Shown one piece after another: positions 52,445-61,564 of a stretch of 64,000 nucleotides of DNA; position 1 is the first letter of the stretch; each line of letters opens with the position of its first letter. The notes under the pieces are model-generated. The model made no database searches and was not told the DNA's origin. It was given only the letters and a program-made list of their open reading frames with translations. The stretch is taken from the NCBI GenBank assembly GCA_017395365.1, contig JAFPUN010000020.1, forward strand, positions 1-64,000, in the 5' to 3' direction. The translations under genes and the position numbers were made by a program. This DNA is from Bacteroidales bacterium (GTDB taxonomy: Bacteria > Bacteroidota > Bacteroidia > Bacteroidales > F082).

Positions 52445-52889
52445 AACCTTTCTTTTTATGTCCGTAAAATATCAACGAATGATGCGTAATCTCAACACCC
52501 AACTGTTCCTCAATAGATCTTTGGATCTCAAGCAAACGCGGGTCACAAAACTCCATGACAGTCTCCGTCTCCAAATCGATGAAATGGTCGTGTTGGCGGA
52601 ACTTGTAGGAGCGCTCGTATTGTGCGCAGTTGTGTCCAAACTGGTGCTTGATGACAAGCCCGCAGTCCAGAAGGAGGTCGATGGTGTTGTATAGTGTAGC
52701 CCTACTGACTCGGTACTTGTTGTCTTTCATCTGGTTATACAGCGAGTCGATGTCGAAGTGTCCGTTGGTCGAGTATATCTCTTTCAATATGGCGAAGCGC
52801 TCGGGAGTCTTGCGCAACTTCCTCCGTTGCAGGTAATCGATGAATAACTTCTTGACGGCCAGATAGGTATTGTCAAACGAATCTTTCAT
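52443..52889 (-). CDS. fur: Fur-family transcriptional regulator
   Basis: A 148-residue metalloregulator. The N-terminal winged helix is RRKLRKTPERFAILKEIYSTNGHFDIDSLYNQM...SRATLYNTIDLLLDCGLV (about 22-80). The dimerisation domain keeps RQHDHFIDLETETVMEFCDPRLLEI and THHSLIFYGH, with the metal-site His and Asp/Glu residues. The CxxC pair that binds structural zinc in many Fur proteins is absent. Iron is the likeliest signal, but peroxide or zinc sensing cannot be excluded. The gene has its own -7 element. Confidence 0.92.
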   Translation of the reverse strand: MKDSFDNTYLAVKKLFIDYLQRRKLRKTPERFAILKEIYSTNGHFDIDSLYNQMKDNKYRVSRATLYNTIDLLLDCGLVIKHQFGHNCAQYERSYKFRQHDHFIDLETETVMEFCDPRLLEIQRSIEEQLGVEITHHSLIFYGHKKKG

Positions 52890-52911
52890 TTTTTAACGTC
52901 GTGATGAGGCG

Positions 52912-52919
52912 CAAAGATA
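52912..52919 (-). promoter_or_regulatory. Promoter -7 element of fur
   Basis: TATCTTTG on the minus strand matches TAnnTTTG, 22 bases upstream of the start codon. Confidence 0.6.
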
Positions 52920-52960
52920 AGAATATTTTTCAGACAGATTCTAAATAACCGACATTATTT

Positions 52961-55162
52961 TTAATTGCTCTTGCGCACCACTTTCTGGATTTCCTTCAGC
53001 TGGTTGAGTTTGGCAATCAAGTCGTCAAGTTCCTTGGTGTTATGTACGTAGATGGAGATGGCGGCTTCCACCACATCTTGCTTGGCCTCCATGTGGAGCG
53101 AGTGTAGGTTGAGCTGCATCTCGTTGGAGAGCAGGTTGGTCATGCGATTGAGAAGTCCCTTGGTGTCCAAAGCCGTGATTTTCAGCTCGGCGAGGAAGGC
53201 AATCTCACTCTTGGGTTGCCATTTGGCCTTCACGATGTTGTTGCCGAAGCGCGAAGAGAGCTGAATGGCCTTGGGGCAATTGCTCCTGTGGATTTGTAGT
53301 GGTTCTCCGGGGAAGCTGAATGCGATGACATCGTCGCCGGGGATGGGGTTGCAGCAGGTCGACACGTTGAAGTCGAACTCGCCCGAGGTGGTGATAGACG
53401 GCATCTCATCTTTTTCCTTACTGCTGTTGCCCAAGAGACCGAAGGTGATGTAGCGCACGAAACTACTACTGCTCGATTGTGGCTTCAACACGCTTCGAAT
53501 AAGGCGTTCGTCGATTTTACCAGTAGCGACATTATAGTAGAAGTCGATGGAGCTGGTGAGCCCTTCGGCGTTCATCACGGTGCTGCGGTTGGCCTTCGAG
53601 GGTTCCATACCCAGTTTCTTCATGATGGCCTCAAATCTCTGCTCGCCCTCTTCGCGGAAGCCACGGCGGTATTCCTTGATGCCGCTCTTGAGACGCGACT
53701 TGGCTGTGGCCGTGGCGAGGAACTCGAACCATTTCTCCTGTGGGTGTTGCGACTCGGAGGTGATGATCTCCACTTGGTCACCCTTGGTGAGTTTGCGGTC
53801 GAGTTGTGACAGCTGGTTGTTGACATTGGCCGCGATGCTGTGGTCGCCGATTTCGCTGTGGATGTTATAGGCGAAGTCGAGTACAGTGGAACCTTTGGGT
53901 AGCGTGATCATCTTGCCCTGTGGGGTGAAGACATAGATTTCGTCGGAGAAGAGGTCGAGCTTGAAGTTGTCGACAAACTCGATGGCATTGTCCGATTCGC
54001 CGCTGATGAGGTCTTGGGCCTTTTTCAGCCATTCGTCGAAGCCGCTCTCAGTCGTGTCATTGTCGGTCTTGTATTTCCAATAGGCGGAGAAGCCCTTCTC
54101 GGCAATTTCTTCCATGCGTTCGCTGCGGATTTGCACCTCGACCCAGTTGCCCGTCTGACCCATTACCACGGCGTGCAGGCTCTCGTAACCGTTAGCTTTC
54201 GGGAACGAGATCCAGTCCTTCAGCTTCTTGGTGTAGGGACGGTAGCAGTTGGTGAGCACGGCATAGATCTTCCAACACTCCATGCGTTCCTGCTCTTTCG
54301 GGCAGTCGGTGATGAGGCGGACGATGAAGGAACCATAGAGGTCTTCGAAGGCCAATTCCTTGTCCATCATGCGTTTCCATACTGAGTTGACCGAGCGTTC
54401 CTTGATCTCAGCTCTTGCCTTGATGCCATTTTTCTCCAATTCTGCCTCGATGGGCGCGATGAAGCGGCGCAATTCGCCCATGCGTTTGCCCCGCACATCG
54501 TCCATGCGCTTGCGGATGTTGTTGTAGATGGTGGGGTTGGTGTATTTGAAGGACAAGTCTTCCAACTCGATTTCGATGGCATGGAGGCCGAGACGATAGG
54601 CGAGGGGTGCATAGATATAGGTGGTCTCCGAGGCGATCTTCAGCTGCTTGTGCTTGGGCATCGAGTCCAAGGTGCGCATGTTGTGGAGACGGTCGGAGAG
54701 CTTGATGAGCACCACGCGTATGTCGTACGACAGCGAGGAGATGACCTTCTTGAAGTTCTCGGCTTGAGCGCTCTCGGCGCCTTCGAGGTTGGCGAATTTG
54801 GTGAGGCCGTCCACCACACGCGACACCTTCTCGCCAAACATCTCACGGATGTCGTCGAGGGTGTATTTCGTGTCTTCCACCACATCGTGGAGCAGGGCGC
54901 AGATGATGGAGGTGCGGCCCAGCCCGATGTCGTGGGCGGCGATGGTGGCCACCTCGATGGGATGGTAGATATAGGGCTCGCCCGAGCGGCGGCGTTGGTC
55001 CTTATGGGCCTCTACGGCGAAGTAAAACGCCTTGTCGACTTCGGCCAAGTCTTGGGCTTCCTTGCGCGTCTGCCAGGCGTTGATGAGGCGCTGGTGTCGT
55101 CGCTCGATTTCTTCTTTTTCTTCTTTGGAATAGGTGTCGGGTAAAATGGGCGTCATAGGCAA
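52961..55162 (-). CDS. rel: Bifunctional (p)ppGpp synthetase/hydrolase (RelA/SpoT family)
   Basis: A 733-residue stringent-response enzyme. The HD hydrolase domain has His53 and the His92-Asp93 pair (LLHDVVEDTKY), so hydrolysis is likely active. The synthetase domain (about 235-365) includes EDLYGSFIVRLI and GYESLHAVV. TGS (about 395-455, EIYVFTPQGKMITLPKGSTVLDFAY) and ACT (last 75 residues) regulatory domains complete the family's standard long form. It controls growth through (p)ppGpp turnover in the cytoplasm. It lies upstream of fur on the same strand. Confidence 0.96.
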   Translation of the reverse strand: MPMTPILPDTYSKEEKEEIERRHQRLINAWQTRKEAQDLAEVDKAFYFAVEAHKDQRRRSGEPYIYHPIEVATIAAHDIGLGRTSIICALLHDVVEDTKYTLDDIREMFGEKVSRVVDGLTKFANLEGAESAQAENFKKVISSLSYDIRVVLIKLSDRLHNMRTLDSMPKHKQLKIASETTYIYAPLAYRLGLHAIEIELEDLSFKYTNPTIYNNIRKRMDDVRGKRMGELRRFIAPIEAELEKNGIKARAEIKERSVNSVWKRMMDKELAFEDLYGSFIVRLITDCPKEQERMECWKIYAVLTNCYRPYTKKLKDWISFPKANGYESLHAVVMGQTGNWVEVQIRSERMEEIAEKGFSAYWKYKTDNDTTESGFDEWLKKAQDLISGESDNAIEFVDNFKLDLFSDEIYVFTPQGKMITLPKGSTVLDFAYNIHSEIGDHSIAANVNNQLSQLDRKLTKGDQVEIITSESQHPQEKWFEFLATATAKSRLKSGIKEYRRGFREEGEQRFEAIMKKLGMEPSKANRSTVMNAEGLTSSIDFYYNVATGKIDERLIRSVLKPQSSSSSFVRYITFGLLGNSSKEKDEMPSITTSGEFDFNVSTCCNPIPGDDVIAFSFPGEPLQIHRSNCPKAIQLSSRFGNNIVKAKWQPKSEIAFLAELKITALDTKGLLNRMTNLLSNEMQLNLHSLHMEAKQDVVEAAISIYVHNTKELDDLIAKLNQLKEIQKVVRKSN

Positions 55163-55179
55163 TCTTCTTTTTCAGACTG

Positions 55180-55187
55180 CAAAATTA
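55180..55187 (-). promoter_or_regulatory. Promoter -7 element of rel
   Basis: TAATTTTG on the minus strand matches TAnnTTTG, 17 bases upstream of the start codon. Confidence 0.6.
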
Positions 55188-55262
55188 GGGATAATCCTTT
55201 GTATTGTGGGCATCTTGAACGGAATTTTTTGAAGGTTTAGGTGGGATTTTTGGAAAAAATTG

Positions 55263-55270
55263 TATCTTTG
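55263..55270 (+). promoter_or_regulatory. Promoter -7 element of the zinc-ribbon gene
   Basis: TATCTTTG matches TAnnTTTG, 23 bases before the start codon. Confidence 0.6.
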
Positions 55271-55293
55271 CCTTTTCATCAATCGTAAAAAAC

Positions 55294-55779
55294 ATGGAAG
55301 GATACAAAAAATGCCCCTATTGTGGCGAAGAAATTCCTGAGAGTGCCACGAAATGTATGTATTGCTCGGCTTGGCTAAAGGGACAAAACCCCGAACAACC
55401 CGCCAGAGAGGAGGTGCCGCCTCAACAACCCAGATACCAAAGCGCCACTCCGACAACCAACGTTTATGTCAATGCAACTCCAGCTCAAGCTGCTGCTTTC
55501 CACCCCCAACCCGTGAGACAGAAAAACGGACCAGGGGGCGCGGGACTTGTGTTGTCCATACTTGGTTTGGTGTTGTGCTGGGTGCCCGTTGCGAATCTCA
55601 TTTTATGGTTCCTCGGCTTCCTGTTTTCGTTTATCGGTATGTTCAAGCGTCCCAAAGGAAAGGCTATCGCCGGTCTGGTGATTTCTATTGTATGCCTGGT
55701 GACCCTCATCGTGCTGTTTTCTGTCTTGGGGCAGGCTCTTATCGAATCGGACGCGTTGGATAAGCTGTTTAATTATTAA
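55294..55779 (+). CDS. Zinc-ribbon and DUF4190-like membrane protein
   Basis: A 161-residue protein. The N terminus KCPYCGEEIPESATKCMYCSAWL (residues 6-28) is a two-CxxC zinc ribbon. A Pro/Gln-rich linker follows, then two membrane helices (about 83-112 and 125-148) in the DUF4190-like arrangement LSILGLVLCWVPVANLILWFLGFLFSFIGMFKRPKGKAIAGLVISIVCLV. The role is unknown. It is a single-gene unit with its own promoter. Confidence 0.85.
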   Translation: MEGYKKCPYCGEEIPESATKCMYCSAWLKGQNPEQPAREEVPPQQPRYQSATPTTNVYVNATPAQAAAFHPQPVRQKNGPGGAGLVLSILGLVLCWVPVANLILWFLGFLFSFIGMFKRPKGKAIAGLVISIVCLVTLIVLFSVLGQALIESDALDKLFNY

Positions 55780-55834
55780 ACAAACTGTCAGTGCTTTTCA
55801 TGCGTTTTTCTGAGGCTGCAAACGAAATTTTTCC

Positions 55835-55842
55835 TAATTTTG
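55835..55842 (+). promoter_or_regulatory. Promoter -7 element of lepA
   Basis: TAATTTTG matches TAnnTTTG and ends only 7 bases before the start codon, so the transcript should be almost leaderless. Confidence 0.6.
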
Positions 55843-55849
55843 CAGCCCA

Positions 55850-57637
55850 ATGAAAAACATCCGTAATTTTTGCATCATAGCCCATATCGACCATGGCAAA
55901 TCGACCTTGGCCGATAGGCTTTTGGAACTGACCCATACGCTCAACGACAAAGAACTCGTCGACCAAGTGCTCGATGACATGGATCTTGAGCGCGAGCGCG
56001 GCATCACCATCAAGAGCCACGCCATCCAAATGAAATATAACTACAAGGGCGAGGAATATACCCTTAATCTCATCGATACTCCCGGCCACGTCGACTTCTC
56101 GTATGAGGTGTCGCGCAGCATTGCTGCCTGCGAAGGCGCTTTGCTGGTGGTGGATGCCACACAAGGCATTCAGGCCCAGACCATTGCCAACCTCTATTCT
56201 GCCCTTGAACACGACCTCGAGATCATCCCTGTGATGAACAAGATCGATATGGACAGCGCCATGGTCGACATCGTGGAAGACCAGATGGTGGATCTTTTGG
56301 GCTGCGACCCTTCAGAAATCTTGAAGGTCAGCGCCCGTACGGGAGAAGGTGTACCCGCCGTGCTCGATGCCATCGTGGAACGCATCCCCTGTCCGAAAGG
56401 CGACCCCGAAGCTCCACTTCAAGCCCTCATCTTCGATTCAGTGTTCAACTCGTTCCGAGGCATCATCGCCTATTTCCGCATCATGAACGGCACCATGCAT
56501 ACTAATGACTTGGTGAAGTTCTTCGCCACGGGCAAGGAATACAACGCCGACGAAATCGGCGTGCTGCAGCTGAAGCAAGTGCCTAAGAAAGAGCTCTCTG
56601 CAGGCGACGTGGGATACATCATCTCGGGCATCAAGACCTCCAAGGAGGTCAAGGTGGGCGACACCATCACGCATGTCGAACGCCCCTGTGCTGAGCCGGT
56701 GGCAGGCTTCGAGAATGTGAAACCCATGCTGTTCGCCGGTATCTATCCCGTTGACGCGGATGACTACGAGGAGCTGCGTGCTTCGCTGGAGAAGCTGCAA
56801 CTCAACGACGCTTCCTTGGTTTGGGAACCAGAGTCGTCGGCAGCCTTGGGCTTCGGTTTCCGTTGTGGCTTCTTGGGTCTTTTGCACATGGAGATTGTGC
56901 AGGAACGCCTCGACCGTGAGTTCGACATGGATGTCATCACCACGGTGCCCAATGTCTCGTTCAAGTGCTTCAAGACCGATGGTGAGATGATCGAGGTGCA
57001 CAACCCTAGCGGATTGCCCGAGGTGACAAAGATCGACCACATCGAGGAGCCTTACATCATCGCGCAGATTATTTCGAAGAACGAGTTCACCGGACCCATC
57101 ATGACGCTCTGCATCGACCGTCGTGGCGTGCTGAAGAATCAGGTCTATCTCTCCACCGACCGCGTGGAGCTGACCTTCCAGATGCCGTTGAGCGAAATCG
57201 TCTTCGACTTCTACGACAAGTTGAAATCCATCTCGAAAGGCTATGCTTCCTTCGACTATCATATCGCTGGCTATCAAGATGCCGACTTGGTGAAACTCGA
57301 CATCATGCTCAACGGCGAGTCCGTTGACGCCTTGTCAACCTTGATCCACCGCGGCCATGCTTACGACTTCGGTCGTCGCATGTGCGAGAAGCTGAAGGAA
57401 CTGATACCTCGTCACCAGTTCGACATCGCCATCCAGGCGGCCATTGGCGCCAAGATCATCGCCCGCGAGACGGTGCGTCAGGTGCGTAAGGACGTGACGG
57501 CAAAGTGCTATGGTGGCGACGTCTCCCGTAAGCGCAAACTGTTGGAGAAACAAAAGGCAGGTAAGAAACGCATGCGTCAAATCGGCAATGTCGAGGTGCC
57601 ACAGTCGGCGTTTCTTGCAGTATTGAAATTGGATTAA
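55850..57637 (+). CDS. lepA: Elongation factor 4 (LepA)
   Basis: A 595-residue ribosome-associated GTPase. AHIDHGKST (residues 11-19), DTPGHVDF (76-83) and NKID (130-133) form the G domain. EF-G-like domains II, III and V follow. The unique LepA C-terminal domain ends [26 protein letters not shown]. The length is standard. It should act in translation under stress or in initiation. The start is placed right after the -7 element. A palindrome follows 5 bases after its stop. Confidence 0.97.
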   Translation: MKNIRNFCIIAHIDHGKSTLADRLLELTHTLNDKELVDQVLDDMDLERERGITIKSHAIQMKYNYKGEEYTLNLIDTPGHVDFSYEVSRSIAACEGALLVVDATQGIQAQTIANLYSALEHDLEIIPVMNKIDMDSAMVDIVEDQMVDLLGCDPSEILKVSARTGEGVPAVLDAIVERIPCPKGDPEAPLQALIFDSVFNSFRGIIAYFRIMNGTMHTNDLVKFFATGKEYNADEIGVLQLKQVPKKELSAGDVGYIISGIKTSKEVKVGDTITHVERPCAEPVAGFENVKPMLFAGIYPVDADDYEELRASLEKLQLNDASLVWEPESSAALGFGFRCGFLGLLHMEIVQERLDREFDMDVITTVPNVSFKCFKTDGEMIEVHNPSGLPEVTKIDHIEEPYIIAQIISKNEFTGPIMTLCIDRRGVLKNQVYLSTDRVELTFQMPLSEIVFDFYDKLKSISKGYASFDYHIAGYQDADLVKLDIMLNGESVDALSTLIHRGHAYDFGRRMCEKLKELIPRHQFDIAIQAAIGAKIIARETVRQVRKDVTAKCYGGDVSRKRKLLEKQKAGKKRMRQIGNVEVPQSAFLAVLKLD

Positions 57638-57642
57638 TCTTT

Positions 57643-57670
57643 GTAGAGACGTAGCGCGCTACGTCTCTAC
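57643..57670. repeat. 28-bp GTAGAGACG palindrome, copy 5
   Basis: Perfect palindrome with core TAGCGCGCTA, identical to the copy at 31523. It begins 5 bases after the lepA stop codon and ends 15 bases before dprA. Confidence 0.9.
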
Positions 57671-57685
57671 CAACCTAGAATTGTT

Positions 57686-58783
57686 ATGACCGACCTCCAA
57701 TATCAAATAGCATTGACGTTACTCCCTGGTATCGGTGATATCAGCGGGAAGAAATTCGTGCAGTATTGCGGTAGCGCCGAGGCCATCTTCAAGGAGACGC
57801 GTAAGTCGCTGGAGAAGATTACGGGTATGCGCGAGGCTTCTATCGACGCCATCTGCAAACCCAAGGAATACCTGAAAAGGGCAGAGGAGGAGATCGCATT
57901 CGTTGAGAAGAATGGCATTCAGCCTTTGTTTTTCTTGGATTCGGACTATCCGCGCCGTCTCTCGCAGTGTGACGATGCGCCAATGATGCTGTATTACAAA
58001 GGCAAAGCTAACCTCAACGCCAACCGCGTGGTGGCCATCGTTGGCACACGTAACATCACGGAATACGGCAAGGAGAATTGCAATCAACTGGTGGAGGATT
58101 TGAAGGATGACAACGTTCTGATTGTAAGCGGATTGGCGTACGGTGTTGACACTTGCGCACACAAGGCTTCCGTGAAACAAGGCATCCCCACCATTGGTGT
58201 GATGGGAAGTGGTATGCAACAAATTTATCCTGCACCGAACAAAAAATTGGCTACCGATATGGTGGAACAGGGAGGCGGCATCCTGACGGAGTGCATGAGC
58301 GGCACCTTGCCTGATCGAGAGAACTTCCCGCGTCGCAACCGAATTATTGCGGGTATGGCGGATGCCGTGGTGGTCATCGAGTCGGCGATGAAAGGCGGCT
58401 CGTTGATTACGGCGGATTTGGCCAACTCCTACAGCCGCGATGTGTTTGCCTATCCCGGTCGTGTGATGGATATCTACAGCCAAGGTTGCAACTACCTTAT
58501 CCGCACTAACCGAGCCCACCTCATGGAGAGTGTGCTTAACCTGCGATACATCATGCGCTGGGACTCGGAGTCGAAGAGCGAGAAACAGACGGCTTTGTTC
58601 CGCGAGTTCACCGATGAGGAAAAACTCATCATGGACTGCTTCGGCAATAATGCCGTCATCAGTCTTGACGACATCATCGTGAAGTCGGAGTTGTCGACCA
58701 CAAAGATAGCAGCCTTATTGCTCACCTTGGAATTCGACGGCGTGCTAATGGCATTGCCGGGAAAAAGATACCAGAAATGTTAG
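57686..58783 (+). CDS. dprA: DNA-processing protein DprA
   Basis: A 365-residue protein that loads RecA on incoming single-stranded DNA. A helix-hairpin N terminus (about 1-75) precedes the Rossmann-like core: VVAIVGTRNITEYG, VSGLAYGVDTCAHKASV, VMGSGMQQIYPAPN, RIIAGMADAVVVIE and GGSLITADLA. A C-terminal winged helix is seen at about 300-360. The family length is normal. It overlaps rsgA by 7 bases, so the two are translationally coupled. Confidence 0.95.
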   Translation: MTDLQYQIALTLLPGIGDISGKKFVQYCGSAEAIFKETRKSLEKITGMREASIDAICKPKEYLKRAEEEIAFVEKNGIQPLFFLDSDYPRRLSQCDDAPMMLYYKGKANLNANRVVAIVGTRNITEYGKENCNQLVEDLKDDNVLIVSGLAYGVDTCAHKASVKQGIPTIGVMGSGMQQIYPAPNKKLATDMVEQGGGILTECMSGTLPDRENFPRRNRIIAGMADAVVVIESAMKGGSLITADLANSYSRDVFAYPGRVMDIYSQGCNYLIRTNRAHLMESVLNLRYIMRWDSESKSEKQTALFREFTDEEKLIMDCFGNNAVISLDDIIVKSELSTTKIAALLLTLEFDGVLMALPGKRYQKC

Positions 58784-59715
58784 GTAAGGTCATCAAATCG
58801 ACGGGCAGCTGGTACATCGTCCTCGACGAACAGGGACGACAGTGGGAGTGCCGCCTGCGCGGCAAGATCCGTTTGGATGGCATCCGCAGTACCAACCCGG
58901 TGGCCGTGGGCGACAATGTGGAGTTTGAACAGGAACCAGGCAAGGACACGGGCGTCATCAAGACGATTGAGCCTCGTGATAATGTGATTGTCCGCCAATC
59001 GGTCAACTTGAGCAAGGCTTCACACATCATCGCTGCCAATGTTGATTTGGCTATCGTGGTGGCCACCATTGCCCAGCCACGCACTTCAACGGGCTTCATC
59101 GACCGTTTTCTGGTCACCGCCGAAGCCTATCATATCCCTGCTGCCTTGGTTTTCAACAAGTGCGACCTCTACTCCGACGAGCAGATTGAGGAGATGTGCG
59201 TGTTGATGGAATATTACCAAGGCCTTGGCTATACCTCGTTCGGTGTATCTGCCAAGACGGGCTTCCAGATAGAGGAGTTGAAGGCCTTGATGCAAGATAA
59301 GATTTGCTTGTTCTCGGGCCATTCCGGCGTGGGCAAGTCGGCCCTTGTGAAAGCCCTCGCCCCTTCCTTGGATGTCCGCATCGGTGCCATATCCGACTAT
59401 CACGAAAAAGGCAAACATACCACTACCTTCGCCGAGATGCACCATCTCGATTTCGGCGCGTGGATTGTTGATACGCCTGGCATTAAGGAGTTTGTGTTGT
59501 ACGACCTTGAGAAGGAGACCTTGGCGCAGCGTTTCCCCGAGATGCGCGACCTGATGAGCGAGTGCCGCTTTGCCAATTGCACCCATACCCATGAGCCCGG
59601 TTGCGCTGTGAAGGCTGCCGTTGAAAACGGTGACATCGCCGACTGGCGTTATGTGAATTACATCCGCATGATGACCGATGAAAGCCATGATTCAGTAAAA
59701 GACGAAGGATATTAA
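58777..59715 (+). CDS. rsgA: Ribosome small-subunit GTPase RsgA
   Basis: A 312-residue circularly permuted GTPase for 30S maturation. An OB-fold N terminus is followed by the permuted G motifs: NKCD (G4) near 127-130, then GHSGVGKS (G1) at 181-188, then DTPGIKEF (G3). The C-terminal zinc knuckle is CRFANCTHTHEPGC. The start codon lies inside the end of dprA. A palindromic repeat separates it from nadK. Confidence 0.95.
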   Translation: MLGKVIKSTGSWYIVLDEQGRQWECRLRGKIRLDGIRSTNPVAVGDNVEFEQEPGKDTGVIKTIEPRDNVIVRQSVNLSKASHIIAANVDLAIVVATIAQPRTSTGFIDRFLVTAEAYHIPAALVFNKCDLYSDEQIEEMCVLMEYYQGLGYTSFGVSAKTGFQIEELKALMQDKICLFSGHSGVGKSALVKALAPSLDVRIGAISDYHEKGKHTTTFAEMHHLDFGAWIVDTPGIKEFVLYDLEKETLAQRFPEMRDLMSECRFANCTHTHEPGCAVKAAVENGDIADWRYVNYIRMMTDESHDSVKDEGY

Positions 59716-59725
59716 ACCATGACCA

Positions 59726-59779
59726 TTGACCCTGACCCTGACCAGCCGATTGGTCTGGGTCAGGGTCAGCGGTCAGGGT
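59726..59779. repeat. CCTGACC-rich imperfect palindrome between rsgA and nadK
   Basis: TGACCCTGACCCTGACCA is answered by TGGTCTGGGTCAGGGTCA after the loop GCCGAT, with one mismatch; a further GGTCAGGGT copy follows. It takes up most of the 80-base gap between the genes. Confidence 0.75.
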
Positions 59780-59795
59780 AAAAACAAAAAAGCTA

Positions 59796-60668
59796 ATGAA
59801 GATCGCCCTGTTTGGAAAAACCATCGCCCCAGAGAATGGGGAATATATGCGACAACTGTTCAAGAAGTTGGCCGACAATCACATTGAAATCGTTGTTTAT
59901 CAACCTTTTGCCGCTATTGTCACCGCTTACATCCCTGTAGACGTACAATACACGACCTTCCATTCCCATGAAGACCTGAAGGCAGACCTTTTGTTCTCCA
60001 TTGGAGGCGACGGCACCATCCTCGACACGGTGCCTTTTGTCCTCAATTCAGGCATTCCCGTGGTGGGCATCAACATGGGGCGTTTGGGTTTCCTTTCCAG
60101 CATCTCCAAAAACGAGATTGACATGGCGGTCAATAGCGTGCTCACGGGCGATTACTCCGTGGAGCAGCGCACCCTCCTGGAGTTGGTTTCGCCCGAGAAG
60201 GTTTTCGAAGATGTGAAATATGCCCTCAACGAGTTGAATGTCATCCGTAACCCAGAGCATAGCCTGCTGGCTATCAAGGTGTTCGTCGATGATGTATATC
60301 TTAACACCTATTGGGGTGATGGCATCCTTTTGGCCACCCCGACGGGTTCCACAGCCTATTCGTTGAGTGCCGGCGGACCTATCATTGCCCCGAACGCGAA
60401 GAACTTCGTTATCACACCCATTGCCACGCACAATTTAACGGTGCGACCCGTGGTCATCCCCGACGACAGCACCATCCGCATCCAGGTGGAGGGACGCGAA
60501 AAGAAATTCGTCTTCAGCATGGACTCAAGGAGCTGTACATTAGATACTTCCGTGCAATTGGAAGTGCGCAAGGCTAGCTTCTGCCTCAACCTGGTCAGGA
60601 TGCGTGGCGAAGACTTCTTCGGCACCATTCGTAACAAATTGATGTGGGGAAAAGACAATAGAAACTGA
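59796..60668 (+). CDS. nadK: NAD kinase
   Basis: A 290-residue enzyme that phosphorylates NAD to NADP. The diacylglycerol-kinase-like motif IGGDGTILDTV (residues 69-79), NMGRLGFLSS, NELNVIRNPEHSL (NE motif) and GDGILLATPTGSTAYSLSAGGPI are present in the family order. It belongs to the run dprA-rsgA-nadK. Confidence 0.96.
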   Translation: MKIALFGKTIAPENGEYMRQLFKKLADNHIEIVVYQPFAAIVTAYIPVDVQYTTFHSHEDLKADLLFSIGGDGTILDTVPFVLNSGIPVVGINMGRLGFLSSISKNEIDMAVNSVLTGDYSVEQRTLLELVSPEKVFEDVKYALNELNVIRNPEHSLLAIKVFVDDVYLNTYWGDGILLATPTGSTAYSLSAGGPIIAPNAKNFVITPIATHNLTVRPVVIPDDSTIRIQVEGREKKFVFSMDSRSCTLDTSVQLEVRKASFCLNLVRMRGEDFFGTIRNKLMWGKDNRN

Positions 60669-60672
60669 TTAA

Positions 60673-60704
60673 TTTCGTTTTCATTGGAAAAATTCCTAAT
60701 TTTG
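60673..60704 (+). promoter_or_regulatory. Promoter of the DUF6089-uppS-bamA unit
   Basis: TTTC (60673-60676, one mismatch to TTTG), 20 bases, TAATTTTG (60697-60704). The start codon is 13 bases further on. Confidence 0.6.
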
Positions 60705-60716
60705 CAGGCTTGAACT

Positions 60717-61562
60717 ATGTATAGAAAGATTCGTATTTTATTGATAATGAGTTGCTTGGCAATTTTTGTCCAAGCCAATGCCCAATTTGACGACCCCAAA
60801 ACGCTGGAAATCGGTCCTCATGGAGGCGCGAGTTACTATATGGGAGACCTCAACCCAGTCATTCCTTTTGCCATGGCCGACCTGCAATATGGTGGCCTGG
60901 TGAGGTTCAACTATAACAACCGCTGGACATTCCGTTTCGACTACAGCCGCGCCAAGGTGAAGGCTGACGACACCAAACTCAACTGGCGTCCCGAGCGTGG
61001 CTTGAACTTCACCTCCACGATTAACGACTTCAGCCTCGTGGCGGAGTTCAACTTCTTGGAATACTACACTGGCAACCCCAAAAAGAATGTGTCGCCTTAT
61101 ATCTTCGGTGGCATCTCTGTGTTTCAATATACGGCCTACGCCACTGTGGGTGATGTGCTGGTCGACTTGAGCGACCATGCTACGGAAGGTCCTGAAGACC
61201 CCAATGCCAAGTGGTACAACAAGATGTTTGGCAAGACCAGCCCCATCGGTGTGTCGATTCCCTTTGGCTTCGGCGTGAAGTTCTCGCTCTCACGCCACAT
61301 GGCCGCCACGATGGAATGGCGCATGCAGAAGACCTTCACAGACTACCTTGACGATGTGGCCACGGTTTATCCCGAGGAACACGCTTGGTACACCGACGAT
61401 GAAGGGAATAAATACGATTTGACCGATCCGACGGGCAAGTACCTTGCTGGCCAACAGCGTGGCAATGCCGCCTTCAACGATTGGTTCGGCATGGCGCGGG
61501 TGTCGTTGACCTGGAAATTCAACCTGCCTGATGGCAGAGGCTGTAACTTAAGCAAATTCTGA
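60717..61562 (+). CDS. DUF6089 outer-membrane beta-barrel protein
   Basis: A 281-residue exported protein (signal peptide 1-23, ending VQANAQ). It matches the DUF6089 family of Bacteroidota: EIGPHGGASYYMGDLNP near the N terminus, RFNYNNRWTFRFDYSRA, NVSPYIFGGISVFQY and the late FGVKFSLSRHMAATMEWRMQKTFTDYLDDV, read as alternating barrel strands. Its function is unknown. It lies 2 bases before uppS and is linked to bamA in related genomes. Confidence 0.85.
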   Translation: MYRKIRILLIMSCLAIFVQANAQFDDPKTLEIGPHGGASYYMGDLNPVIPFAMADLQYGGLVRFNYNNRWTFRFDYSRAKVKADDTKLNWRPERGLNFTSTINDFSLVAEFNFLEYYTGNPKKNVSPYIFGGISVFQYTAYATVGDVLVDLSDHATEGPEDPNAKWYNKMFGKTSPIGVSIPFGFGVKFSLSRHMAATMEWRMQKTFTDYLDDVATVYPEEHAWYTDDEGNKYDLTDPTGKYLAGQQRGNAAFNDWFGMARVSLTWKFNLPDGRGCNLSKF

Positions 61563-61564
61563 CC

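Noticed and set aside
7809..57670. CRISPR or simple terminators as the explanation for the 28-bp palindromes
   Set aside because: The copies are tens of kilobases apart, and only the copy at 44305 has a T run; terminator function cannot explain all five.
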